DNA of 5,346 bases from Spirochaetaceae bacterium (GTDB lineage: Bacteria; Spirochaetota; Spirochaetia; SZUA-6; Fen-1364). Location: positions 1 to 5,346 of the forward strand of contig PMDT01000042.1 of assembly GCA_003154555.1 (NCBI GenBank), in the 5' to 3' direction. The stretch's first letter is position 1. Each line of letters begins with the position of its first letter. The notes below the pieces were generated by a model that had not been told where the DNA came from, made no database searches, and saw nothing but the letters and a program-made list of their open reading frames with translations. Below, piece by piece: positions 1 to 5,346 of this stretch. Both the position numbers and the translations under genes were made by a program.

Positions 1-128
1 CTGATGCTCTGGCCCGGCGTAAAGACGAAGCCCTGTGGCCGTTCGAGTGCCAGAAAAAAGGTCCGTGGCGTGAGCCAGGTCCTGCCGACGATCGACGTTT
101 GAAAGGTCGCTTCGATGCCGCCGCTCAT
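1..128 (-). CDS. FAD-binding ferredoxin-reductase-type oxidoreductase, N-terminal fragment cut by the window edge
   Basis: Reading the minus strand from the ATG at 128-126 gives 42 intact codons that run off the left edge with no stop. The peptide begins MSGGIEATFQTSIV, continues through a basic/aromatic stretch (RTWLTPRTFFLALERP, residues 16-31) and reaches GFVFTPGQSI (33-42). The pattern 'x-tp-x-tf-x-leL-x-RP-x-GF-x-F-x-PGQ' is the first strand pair of the FAD-binding beta-barrel in the ferredoxin-NADP+ reductase superfamily; the flavin-binding RxYS-type motif would lie just beyond the edge. The ATG overlaps the stop codon of the adenosyltransferase gene (ATGA, 125-128), so the two are co-transcribed and probably translationally coupled. 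I infer a flavin reductase, possibly the one that makes cob(I)alamin for its neighbour. The electron donor and any C-terminal domain (NAD-binding, 2Fe-2S) cannot be seen here. Confidence 0.72.
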   Translation of the reverse strand, partial: MSGGIEATFQTSIVGRTWLTPRTFFLALERPQGFVFTPGQSI

Positions 129-673
129 CCCTTCCACGACGTCTCGACCGTCCCCTGCCTCCGGTTGCACAGGCGTGCAAGGACGAAAAGATACGTGGAG
201 ATCCTGTTCAGGTAGGGGAGAATCGGTCCCTGCATCGATTCGCCGCTCACCGCGATGACGCGACGCTCCGCCCTCCGGCAGACCGTGCGCGCGACATGAG
301 CCCAGGATGCAGACGGCGTACCGCCGGGGAGGATGAAGCTCTGCAGCGGGGGCAGCTCCCGTTCCATCCTGTCGATGGATGCCTCCAGGTCCGCGAGGGG
401 ACCTTCTTCCACGGCACGCAATCCCTTTGCGCCGGCGCCGCCGGGCTGCACGGCAACCCACGCGCCGATGTGGAGAAGCTCGGCCTGTATCGCCTGGATC
501 TCCGCGCGGATCACTTTTTCGTCCATCGGAAGCGACGATGCGAACGCTCCGAGGACGGACGTGAGCTCGTCCAGCTCACCACATGCCTCGATCCGCTCAT
601 GACTCTTCGGCACGCGTTCCCCGCTCAGGAGGCTCGTGATGCCCCGGTCACCGCTTCCCACATTGCTCTTCAT
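125..673 (-). CDS. PduO-type ATP:cob(I)alamin adenosyltransferase
   Basis: This 182-residue protein has the length and motifs of the PduO/MMAB family, cytosolic trimers that move the 5'-deoxyadenosyl group of ATP onto cob(I)alamin to make coenzyme B12. The N-terminal ATP loop reads GSGDRGITSLLSGERVPKS (6-24), followed by RIEACGELDEL (27-37) with the acidic residue of the inter-subunit salt bridge (D35). FILPGGT (113-119) carries the Phe (F113) that, in the characterised Lactobacillus enzyme, displaces the lower cobalt ligand. ARTVCRRAERR (128-138) and LNRISTYLFVLAR (155-167) are the C-terminal ATP/corrinoid signatures. The N-terminal loop is slightly divergent (Ser for the usual Thr before GD), but no key residue is lost. 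The start at 673 is supported by GGAGG at 679-683, 5 nt upstream. The gene heads a minus-strand operon whose next gene starts inside its stop codon. It could serve B12 salvage or a B12-dependent mutase; neither is visible here. I leave the symbol blank because cobA, pduO and cobO are all used for this family. Confidence 0.95.
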   Translation of the reverse strand: MKSNVGSGDRGITSLLSGERVPKSHERIEACGELDELTSVLGAFASSLPMDEKVIRAEIQAIQAELLHIGAWVAVQPGGAGAKGLRAVEEGPLADLEASIDRMERELPPLQSFILPGGTPSASWAHVARTVCRRAERRVIAVSGESMQGPILPYLNRISTYLFVLARLCNRRQGTVETSWKG

Positions 674-678
674 TCATG

Positions 679-683
679 CCTCC
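679..683 (-). promoter_or_regulatory. Shine-Dalgarno of the adenosyltransferase gene
   Basis: The minus strand reads GGAGG five bases before the ATG at 673-671. It fixes this start over the out-of-frame ATG at 677-675. Confidence 0.75.
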
Positions 684-693
684 GCTGCATGCA

Positions 694-700
694 TACTATA
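694..700. promoter_or_regulatory. Overlapping opposed -10-like hexamers of a divergent gene pair
   Basis: The 31-bp gap 674-704 lies between two divergent start codons. On the minus strand, 700-695 reads TATAGT (5 of 6 matches to TATAAT); this would start the adenosyltransferase mRNA near 688 and leave about 15 nt of leader holding the Shine-Dalgarno. On the plus strand, 694-699 reads TACTAT (4 of 6, TAnnnT type) and would place the start of transcription at or within a base or two of the ATG at 705, giving a leaderless mRNA. The two hexamers share five bases, so RNA polymerase could probably not occupy both at once. No good -35 box is visible for either. An 8-bp palindrome, TGCATGCA (686-693), abuts them. 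This rests on motif reading only. Confidence 0.4.
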
Positions 701-704
701 GCTC

Positions 705-2123
705 ATGGCAGAAAATGTGCTCAGCACCCACGACAAGGCCCTACGCATCAATATCGACGCTGCCCGCTATGGCACCTTTGCCGAGATCGGCGCCGGGCAG
801 GAGGTGGCCCGCTGGTTCTTCCACGTCGGCGGCGCGGCCGGCTCCGTGGCAAAGACGATGTCCGCCTATGACATGGCCGTCTCCGACGCGATCTACGGGG
901 CTGCGCAGCGCTACGTGAGCCGGCAGCGCCTCCAGTCGATGCTCGACCACGAATGGTCGCTCCTCCTGGAGCGCCTGGACGCCGGGCGCGGCGATTCGAC
1001 GAAGTTCTTCGTCTTCGCCGACACCGTGGCCACCCGAAGCTGGACGCGCCACGACGAAGGCCACGGGTGGCTGGGCATACGATTCCAGGCGGAGCCGCGG
1101 GGCCGTGCGTCGGAGATCATCGTGCACGCGCGCATGTGGGACGATGAAAACGCGCGCCAGCAGGAGGCGCTGGGCATCCTCGGCGTGAACTTGATCTCTG
1201 CCGCCTTCTATGACAACGCCAAGCCGGATGTGCTCATCGGTTCGCTCATGGACGGGTTGACCCGGGACCGCATGGAAGTGGACATGATCCGACTCTCCGG
1301 GCCGCTGTTCAGCGGCGTCGACAACAGGTTGATGAGCCTCCAGCTCGTGGAGCAGCGCCTGACGAACGCAGCACTATTCGCCCCGGACGGTGAAGTGGTG
1401 GAGCCGGCCGAGCTTCTGCACGGCCGGTCGGTGCTCATTGAGCGGGGCAGCTTCCGTCCCGTCACGAAGCTCACCCTCGCGATGCTCGAGCTGCCCCTGG
1501 CCCGCATGAAGGCGGAGCTTGCGCCGGGTGCCGCGGAGCCAGTGGTGCTTCTTGAAATGACGCTCCGCAACCTCATGACCCTCGGCGAGCGCGTCGAGCA
1601 CGAGGATTTCCTGGCCCGGATGGACACGCTCCGCGCGCTGGGTATGACGGTGATGGTGTCGAACTATTCGCGCTTCCATAACGTCACCACCTACCTCCGT
1701 CGCTACACCGCGGAGCGGATAGGAATGGTGCTCGGGGTGCCCACGCTGTCGCAGATACTGGAAGAGCGTCACTACCAGGACCTCGACGGCGGCATTCTTG
1801 AAGCGCTCGGTCGGCTGCTCGGAGGACCGGTCCGGCTGTACGTGCACCCCTGGCGCAGCAGGGAAACCGGCGAAATGGTGACGGCGGAAAGCTTCAAGGT
1901 GCCGGGGCGCCTGACACACCTGTACGCGTACATGCTGGAAAACGGGTACGTGGAGCAGATCCCGGTGCACAGGGAAGCGGGTGAAGACCTGATGCCGCGT
2001 GAGGTGCTTGCGCTGCTGCAGGCGGGCGACCCCGCGTGGGAGGCGCTCGTGCCCGCGCAGGCGGCGCGGGTCATCAAGGAGAGAAAGCTGTTCGGCCTCG
2101 GCGGAAGGCGCCCCTCGCGGTAG
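705..2123 (+). CDS. Conserved protein of unknown function (472 aa, often misannotated as TonB-dependent receptor)
   Basis: I recognise this as a widespread bacterial family of about 470-490 residues with no established function. In databases it is often labelled 'TonB-dependent receptor' or 'nicotinate-nucleotide adenylyltransferase'. The sequence supports neither: there is no signal peptide, TonB box, beta-barrel pattern, nucleotidyltransferase HxGH motif or membrane segment, so it is probably cytosolic. Hallmark blocks are GTFAEIGAGQEVARWFF (23-39), AKTMSAYDMAVSDAIYG (49-65), HDEGHGWLGIRFQ (116-128), LGILGVNLISAAFYD (156-170), SGPLFSGVDNRLMSLQLV (198-215), RGSFRPVTKLT (247-257), MVSNYSRFHNV (317-327), DGGILEALGRLLGG (361-374) and a C-terminal RVIKERKLFG (455-464). 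The protein is full length from first to last block. The N-terminal family pattern (LSxHxKALxIN) begins a few residues after the ATG at 705, which fixes the start. No Shine-Dalgarno precedes that ATG. It is divergent from the adenosyltransferase operon and convergent with the DUF898 gene, so probably monocistronic. Base composition matches its neighbours. Confidence 0.93.
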   Translation: MAENVLSTHDKALRINIDAARYGTFAEIGAGQEVARWFFHVGGAAGSVAKTMSAYDMAVSDAIYGAAQRYVSRQRLQSMLDHEWSLLLERLDAGRGDSTKFFVFADTVATRSWTRHDEGHGWLGIRFQAEPRGRASEIIVHARMWDDENARQQEALGILGVNLISAAFYDNAKPDVLIGSLMDGLTRDRMEVDMIRLSGPLFSGVDNRLMSLQLVEQRLTNAALFAPDGEVVEPAELLHGRSVLIERGSFRPVTKLTLAMLELPLARMKAELAPGAAEPVVLLEMTLRNLMTLGERVEHEDFLARMDTLRALGMTVMVSNYSRFHNVTTYLRRYTAERIGMVLGVPTLSQILEERHYQDLDGGILEALGRLLGGPVRLYVHPWRSRETGEMVTAESFKVPGRLTHLYAYMLENGYVEQIPVHREAGEDLMPREVLALLQAGDPAWEALVPAQAARVIKERKLFGLGGRRPSR

Positions 2124-2131
2124 CGCCTTCC
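2103..2131. terminator. GC-rich hairpin spanning the stop codon (candidate terminator without U-tract)
   Basis: GGAAGGCGC (2103-2111) is followed after an 11-base loop by its exact reverse complement GCGCCTTCC (2123-2131): a perfect 9-bp stem that straddles the TAG stop at 2121-2123. No run of T follows on either strand, so it is not a classical intrinsic terminator. It may act as a 3'-end stabiliser or a weak bidirectional stop between the convergent genes. Confidence 0.45.
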
Positions 2132-2142
2132 CCGCGCCTGCA

Positions 2143-2158
2143 GGCACCGGCAGGTGCC
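2143..2158. terminator. Second hairpin in the convergent gap (candidate bidirectional terminator)
   Basis: GGCACC (2143-2148), loop GGCA, then GGTGCC (2153-2158): a perfect 6-bp stem with a 4-base loop, in the 46-bp gap between the 472-residue gene and the end of the DUF898 gene. It lies 11 bp past the first hairpin. No T-run follows on either strand. Its position between two convergent stop codons suits a shared transcript end; the sequence alone does not prove it. Confidence 0.4.
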
Positions 2159-2169
2159 GTGAACGAAAG

Positions 2170-3147
2170 CTATGCCGGCGGTAGTGCTGCTGACTCCTGG
2201 TGATACGTGGCGCCCAGCAGCCAGCGGCCGATATTCGCCCACGCCCATGGGATGTAGATCCCCAGCGTGATGACTGAAAGAAGCGACTGCCCCCAGATCA
2301 GGCGGTAGCCCTTGCCAATGTCCCCCTCGAATCCCAGCCTGCCTGTTTCCACGCCGCTCCTGGCAAGGACGGTCTTATCGGTGAAGTACCGGTAGATCCT
2401 GAGAAAAGCCGCCGGCCAGTAGATCGTCGCCGTGATCGCCGTCAGGAGAAGCTGGCCAAGGACGAAGCCACACGAGGGCCAGAATGACGTCTTCCAGGTG
2501 ATGGTCACGTCATTCCAGCGGATGTTCACGTACCACTTGTAGAGCAGATAGAGGAAGGGAACAAAAAGCAGGAACACGACGATGATGATGATCGTGGAAA
2601 GCGCGCCGGCCGCCGTACTGGCGCCGATTGCCATCGTGACGCCGAAAATAATACCCAAAATGATGACGAGCACCACGATGGGAACCAGCAGGGAGAGCAG
2701 GTAGTACTTGAAGAGCGTTCCACCCTTCCCCTCGAAAGACGGGTTTGCCCCATCGAAGGTCGTTTCCGAGGCCATGTAGGCGACGATGTTGCGGATGTAC
2801 CACGGGAAATAGATTGAAAGAGTGATGATGGTAAGAAGGGCGCCACCGATATTGAGGCCGATGTACTTCCCGATGGAGCCCTTGAAGGCGAACGCCTTTC
2901 CCCCGACGGAGAACTTCGGGAGAAAGATCCTGAGGAATATGATGACGAAAACCGCAGCGAGGATGACGGATGCGACCGCGATCACGAGCTGGAGGACGAC
3001 GTATCCCGCGTTCGGGGTCCTGCCTGCTTGCATCATGCGGTTGGCGATCACAGTCGGAGTGTTTAACAGCAGGACGACGACCCAGTAGCCGATAAAGGGG
3101 CCGAACCAGTCTTTCCCGCGCAGCGTAAACTCGAAATTTGTTTTCAT
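2170..3147 (-). CDS. DUF898 (YjgN-like) polytopic inner-membrane protein
   Basis: The 325-residue protein has about seven hydrophobic segments: near residues 15-36, 49-76, 97-117, 146-172, 184-206, 225-248 and 284-305. It belongs to the DUF898/YjgN family, whose function is unknown. The family signature, a polar FxFxG start, a Gly/Leu-rich helix, then IYxPW, appears clearly twice: FAFKGSIGKY (86-95) leading to LSIYFPW (110-116), and LGFEGDIGKGY (271-281) leading to LGIYIPW (295-301). A third, weaker copy runs from about 216 to 260, with TIYWPAAFLRIYRYF (241-255). The longer frame upstream (to 3276) is rejected: the ATG at 3147-3145 has a strong GGAGGAGGG 6 nt upstream, and the family's typical N-terminal FEFTLRG block begins four residues after it. 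The gene is divergent from the Rsm22-like gene and convergent with the 472-residue gene, so no operon partner hints at a role. Confidence 0.9.
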   Translation of the reverse strand: MKTNFEFTLRGKDWFGPFIGYWVVVLLLNTPTVIANRMMQAGRTPNAGYVVLQLVIAVASVILAAVFVIIFLRIFLPKFSVGGKAFAFKGSIGKYIGLNIGGALLTIITLSIYFPWYIRNIVAYMASETTFDGANPSFEGKGGTLFKYYLLSLLVPIVVLVIILGIIFGVTMAIGASTAAGALSTIIIIVVFLLFVPFLYLLYKWYVNIRWNDVTITWKTSFWPSCGFVLGQLLLTAITATIYWPAAFLRIYRYFTDKTVLARSGVETGRLGFEGDIGKGYRLIWGQSLLSVITLGIYIPWAWANIGRWLLGATYHQESAALPPA

Positions 3148-3153
3148 ACGCAG

Positions 3154-3162
3154 CCCTCCTCC
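3154..3162 (-). promoter_or_regulatory. Strong Shine-Dalgarno that sets the DUF898 start
   Basis: The minus strand reads GGAGGAGGG six bases before the ATG at 3147-3145. It decides for this start over the in-frame upstream ATG at 3276, which would also overlap the divergent gene by about 70 bp. Confidence 0.85.
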
Positions 3163-3205
3163 AATGATGTTTTTGACATGAAAACCTGCATCGTACGGCT
3201 TCCGC

Positions 3206-4507
3206 TTGAATATAGCACGCGAGGAATCGCCGCACAGCCCTCCGGATACAGGGACGGCGGGCGGCCGCCTTGACACCAGGGCGGGCGGCGGCTATGCATG
3301 GGTCACGTCGCGCATCGAGATCCCACACGACCTCTACCCCACGCTCGTCTCGATCTGGAGATCCGGTGCGGGCGGCCGAAGGAAGACCACCGCGGGAGGC
3401 ACCGCGCAGCGCTCCCTGAGCCGCGAAGAAATGCTCGGCGTCGCTCCGCGGGTGAAGGAGCTGTCGCACGGCTTCACGCGGGAAAGAACCCTCGCGGGGG
3501 AGCGTTACCTCAGCAGGCCCGATCTTCTCGGCGCCTATCTCCTGCATTTCTGGCCCATCTCCTACGCCCAGGCACGGCTCTGCCTCGAGATGATGCAGCG
3601 TGCGAGGGAAGGAGCATCGATCACCTCGGCGCTTGACGTGGGCGCCGGCCCCGGCGCCTTCTCCCTGGCCCTGCTGGACGCAGGCGTGCCCAATGTGACC
3701 GCGTGCGACAGGAGCAGCGCGGCTTTGGCTCTTGCCCGAAGGATCGCGGCGGAGCGCGGCCATTCCCTGCGGACCCGCGAATGGGACGCAACGAAGACGA
3801 CGGGCATCCCCGAGGGCCGTTTCGATGTGATCGCTTTGGGCCATACCCTGAATGAGCTGTGGGCGGGTCACGCGGACCGCATTTCCCTTCGCGTTTCCTT
3901 CCTCCAGAGACTCGCCAGCAGCCTGCAACCGGGCGGCCGGTTCCTTATCGTCGAGCCTGCGCTCATGAAGACCGCGCAGGAGGCCATCATGGTGCGGGAT
4001 GGGCTTGCGCGTGCGGGATTCGTCGTCGAGATGCCCTGCATCTGGCAATCGAATTGCCCTGCCCTGCCCGAAGGCACCTGTCATGGCGAGTTCGACTGGA
4101 CCCCCGTCCCGGATATGGAAAGGCTCGCGCACGCCGCGCGTATCGGCCGGGAGACGCTGCGGATGGCGTGGTTCGTGCTGCGGAGGCCGCAGGGCACGGC
4201 AGCGGTCCTGACCCCCGCGGTCACCGCCGCGTCGCTGGATTCTTCGCCCGACGGCGGCCTCTACCGGGTCGTCTCGGAGCCGCTTCTCTCAAAGAGCGGG
4301 CGGATCCGGTACCTGGTCTGCGGCCCGATCGGACGATTCGCGCTTTCAGCACGAAAGGATTGCCCGGGGGCAGGGGTGAAGCCCTTCTTTGCGCTGAAAC
4401 GCGGGGACCTTATCGTGTTGACCGGATGCGTGAAACGGGAAAGCGGTTGGGGACTTGAAGAGTCCAGTCGCGTGGAAGTGAGAGAAAGCCCGCCGCGCAT
4501 CGGATAA
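3206..4507 (+). CDS. Rsm22/METTL17-like ribosomal small-subunit methyltransferase family protein
   Basis: This is a class I SAM-dependent methyltransferase of the Rsm22 family, whose mitochondrial members associate with the small ribosomal subunit. The family N-terminal helix is IPHDLYPTLVSIW (39-51). SRPDLLGAYLLHFWPISY (103-120) matches the 'Y..YY.P..Y' region. The SAM site is LDVGAGPGAFSLAL (143-156), with acidic D168 in ACDRS (167-171); LGHTLNELW (211-219) and PGGRFLIVEP (242-251) follow. MPCIWQSNCPALPEGTCH (276-293) holds Cys278, Cys284 and Cys292, and RYLVCGPIG (368-376) gives Cys372. These correspond in order and context to the four Fe-S ligands reported for human METTL17, with the same 6- and 8-residue spacing for the first three. 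An Fe-S cluster is therefore likely. The start is uncertain: TTG 3206 is the only conventional start after the in-frame TGA at 3179-3181 that keeps the N-terminal helix, and it has no visible Shine-Dalgarno. Residues 8-35 are low-complexity Gly/Arg-rich. The AIM24-family gene follows 45 bp downstream. The true substrate is not established by sequence. Confidence 0.86.
   Translation: MNIAREESPHSPPDTGTAGGRLDTRAGGGYAWVTSRIEIPHDLYPTLVSIWRSGAGGRRKTTAGGTAQRSLSREEMLGVAPRVKELSHGFTRERTLAGERYLSRPDLLGAYLLHFWPISYAQARLCLEMMQRAREGASITSALDVGAGPGAFSLALLDAGVPNVTACDRSSAALALARRIAAERGHSLRTREWDATKTTGIPEGRFDVIALGHTLNELWAGHADRISLRVSFLQRLASSLQPGGRFLIVEPALMKTAQEAIMVRDGLARAGFVVEMPCIWQSNCPALPEGTCHGEFDWTPVPDMERLAHAARIGRETLRMAWFVLRRPQGTAAVLTPAVTAASLDSSPDGGLYRVVSEPLLSKSGRIRYLVCGPIGRFALSARKDCPGAGVKPFFALKRGDLIVLTGCVKRESGWGLEESSRVEVRESPPRIG
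3209..3217 (-). promoter_or_regulatory. Candidate extended -10 promoter of the DUF898 gene
   Basis: The minus strand reads TGCTATATT (3217-3209): TATATT is 5 of 6 to TATAAT, with the TGn extension just upstream. Transcription would start near 3203, giving a leader of about 55 nt that ends in the strong Shine-Dalgarno. The -35 region at normal spacing is poor, as is common for extended -10 promoters. It overlaps the first codons of the divergent methyltransferase gene. Confidence 0.45.
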
Positions 4508-4523
4508 AGGGGACTTCTTGACA

Positions 4524-4552
4524 GCGCGCGGGGCATGGAGGAGCATGCGCGC
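4524..4552 (+). promoter_or_regulatory. Translation-start region of the AIM24-family gene: Shine-Dalgarno inside a possible GC hairpin
   Basis: GGAGGAG at 4537-4543 lies 9 nt before the ATG at 4553, and it decides for 4553 over the in-frame ATG at 4535, which would overlap it. GCGCGC at 4524-4529 is repeated, and is self-complementary, at 4547-4552, directly against the ATG. The two could pair, leaving the Shine-Dalgarno in a 17-nt loop. The Shine-Dalgarno is well supported; the hairpin is speculative in GC-rich DNA. Confidence 0.5.
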
Positions 4553-5341
4553 ATGGCGGATGATATCGAGTACAAGATACTCGGCGACGACATGCAGATC
4601 ATCGAGATCGCACTTTCTCCCGGGCAGACGGTGATCGCGGAAGCCGGCGCCATGAATTACATGGACGACGGCATCTCCTACGAGTCGGTGCTTGGTGATG
4701 GCTCGCGGCCCCCGGGCGATTTCTGGGAGCAGGCCCTCGGCGCCGGCAAACGCGTCATCGCCGGGGTTTCGCTTTTCCTCACCCATTTCAGGAACGACAC
4801 GGATTCCCGGCGGACGGTCGCTTTCGCGGCGCCTTACCCGGGCAAGATCATACCACTGGACCTGGGCATGCTCGGGGGACAATTCACCTGCCAGAAGAGC
4901 TCCTTTCTCTGCGCGGCAAAAGGCACCGCGCTGGATATCACTTTCACGAAGAATATCGGCGTCGGCGTCTTCGGCGGCGAAGGCTTCGTCCTGGAGCGCC
5001 TGCGCGGGCAGGGCAAGGCCTTTCTCCATGCGGGCGGCATGGTGGTGCGAAAGGAGCTTTCCGGCGGGCGCCTCCTGGTGGACACCGGTTGCCTGGTCGG
5101 ATTCACCGACGGCATCTCGTATGACATCACGCAGGCGGGCAATCTCAAGTCGATGTTGTTCGGCGGGGAAGGTCTGTTCCTGGCGTCCCTGAGCGGAACC
5201 GGGCTCGTATACCTGCAGAGCCTGCCCTTTTCCCGGCTGGCTCACCGCGTGATGCAGAACGCATCGCTGCGGCCCGGCGGCAAGGACGAAGGTTCGATCC
5301 TGGGCGGTCTGGGGGGATTCATCCTCGGCAATCGGCGCTGA
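4553..5341 (+). CDS. AIM24 / TIGR00266 family protein
   Basis: The 262-residue protein has the repeated beta-sandwich pattern of the AIM24 family (PF01987), whose bacterial members have no settled biochemical role; the yeast homologue is mitochondrial and needed for normal inner-membrane organisation. The N-terminal block is [18 protein letters not shown] (20-37). [20 protein letters not shown] (102-121) follows, then [20 protein letters not shown] (141-160), [14 protein letters not shown] (171-184), a second [20 protein letters not shown] (204-223) and a Gly-rich tail, [14 protein letters not shown] (247-260). The near repeat of the GGEG-F/L-L-x-G-x-G-x-x-x-L unit at 141 and 204 shows the internal duplication typical of the fold. 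There is no signal peptide or convincing membrane helix. I chose ATG 4553 for its Shine-Dalgarno and because the family pattern starts with the next residues; the upstream ATG 4535 would add only six residues. It follows the Rsm22-like gene on the same strand, with no convincing promoter between them, so the two are probably co-transcribed. The gene ends six bases before the window edge. Confidence 0.92.
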   Translation: MADDIEYKILGDDMQIIEIALSPGQTVIAEAGAMNYMDDGISYESVLGDGSRPPGDFWEQALGAGKRVIAGVSLFLTHFRNDTDSRRTVAFAAPYPGKIIPLDLGMLGGQFTCQKSSFLCAAKGTALDITFTKNIGVGVFGGEGFVLERLRGQGKAFLHAGGMVVRKELSGGRLLVDTGCLVGFTDGISYDITQAGNLKSMLFGGEGLFLASLSGTGLVYLQSLPFSRLAHRVMQNASLRPGGKDEGSILGGLGGFILGNRR

Positions 5342-5346
5342 GATAG

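Noticed and set aside
296..871. A 191-codon plus-strand frame opposite the adenosyltransferase and across the divergent gap.
   Set aside because: It overlaps two certain genes in other frames, and its translation is Arg-rich with no motif.
1374..2147. A 257-codon minus-strand frame opposite the 472-residue gene.
   Set aside because: Antisense shadow of a conserved gene, with a low-complexity His/Arg-rich translation and no Shine-Dalgarno that I could find.
2578..2598. A short GAT/ATG triplet run that looks like a microsatellite.
   Set aside because: It encodes an Ile/Val-rich stretch of a membrane helix in the DUF898 protein, so the repeat follows from coding.
3173..3178. A perfect TTGACA -35 box upstream of the methyltransferase gene.
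   Set aside because: No acceptable -10 lies 15-19 bp downstream; the TATAGC at 3211-3216 is 32 bp away.
3148..3276. An N-terminal extension of 43 residues on the DUF898 protein from ATG 3276.
   Set aside because: The extension is not family-like and overlaps the divergent gene, and the ATG at 3147 has a strong Shine-Dalgarno.
2510..4132. A 540-codon open frame on the minus strand across the methyltransferase gene and into the DUF898 gene.
   Set aside because: It is antisense or out of frame to two well-supported genes. Its translation is Arg/Gly/Ala/His-rich with no family pattern, the usual shadow in GC-rich DNA.
4518..4523. A perfect TTGACA in the gap before the AIM24-family gene.
   Set aside because: The sequence 16-18 bp downstream is GC-rich or part of the Shine-Dalgarno, with no -10, so an internal promoter is not supported.
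4346..5245. A 299-codon minus-strand frame opposite the AIM24-family gene.
   Set aside because: The translation shows no recognisable domain, and the plus strand encodes a complete family match over the same bases.

Overview
The window is ordinary-looking bacterial chromosome: GC-rich (roughly 60% or more by eye), with strong G/C bias at third codon positions, short intergenic gaps, and Shine-Dalgarno sites of the GGAGG type on several genes. I see no transposase, integrase, phage gene, CRISPR array, tRNA or rRNA. The gene mix (PduO-type corrinoid adenosyltransferase, Rsm22-type methyltransferase, DUF898 membrane protein, AIM24/TIGR00266 protein and a conserved 472-residue protein of unknown function) fits a free-living, probably Gram-negative bacterium. 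I cannot name the phylum from the sequence.

Layout from left to right. (1) A minus-strand operon leaves the window at its left edge. It holds the adenosyltransferase (125-673), followed in an ATGA stop/start overlap by the first 42 codons of an FAD-binding ferredoxin-reductase-type flavoprotein (1-128, truncated by the window edge). (2) Only 31 bp separate this operon from a divergent plus-strand gene (705-2123) encoding the conserved unknown protein. That gap holds two overlapping, opposed -10-like hexamers. (3) This gene converges on a minus-strand polytopic membrane protein of the DUF898/YjgN family (2170-3147). The 46-bp gap and the end of the upstream gene hold two GC-rich hairpins. (4) A second divergent gap (3148-3205) separates the DUF898 gene from a plus-strand pair: an Rsm22/METTL17-like methyltransferase (about 3206-4507) and, 45 bp on, an AIM24-family protein (4553-5341). 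This pair runs to the end of the window.

Working together: the adenosyltransferase needs cob(I)alamin, and the translationally coupled flavin reductase is a plausible source of the electrons that make it. The Rsm22-like protein keeps both the SAM site and a four-cysteine set matching the Fe-S ligands known in the mitochondrial family, so it probably acts on the small ribosomal subunit. No single pathway links all six genes. I found no convincing new multi-gene system. The points most worth a second look are the reductase/adenosyltransferase coupling, the conserved unknown protein with a possibly leaderless start, and the Fe-S-type Rsm22 next to an AIM24 gene.
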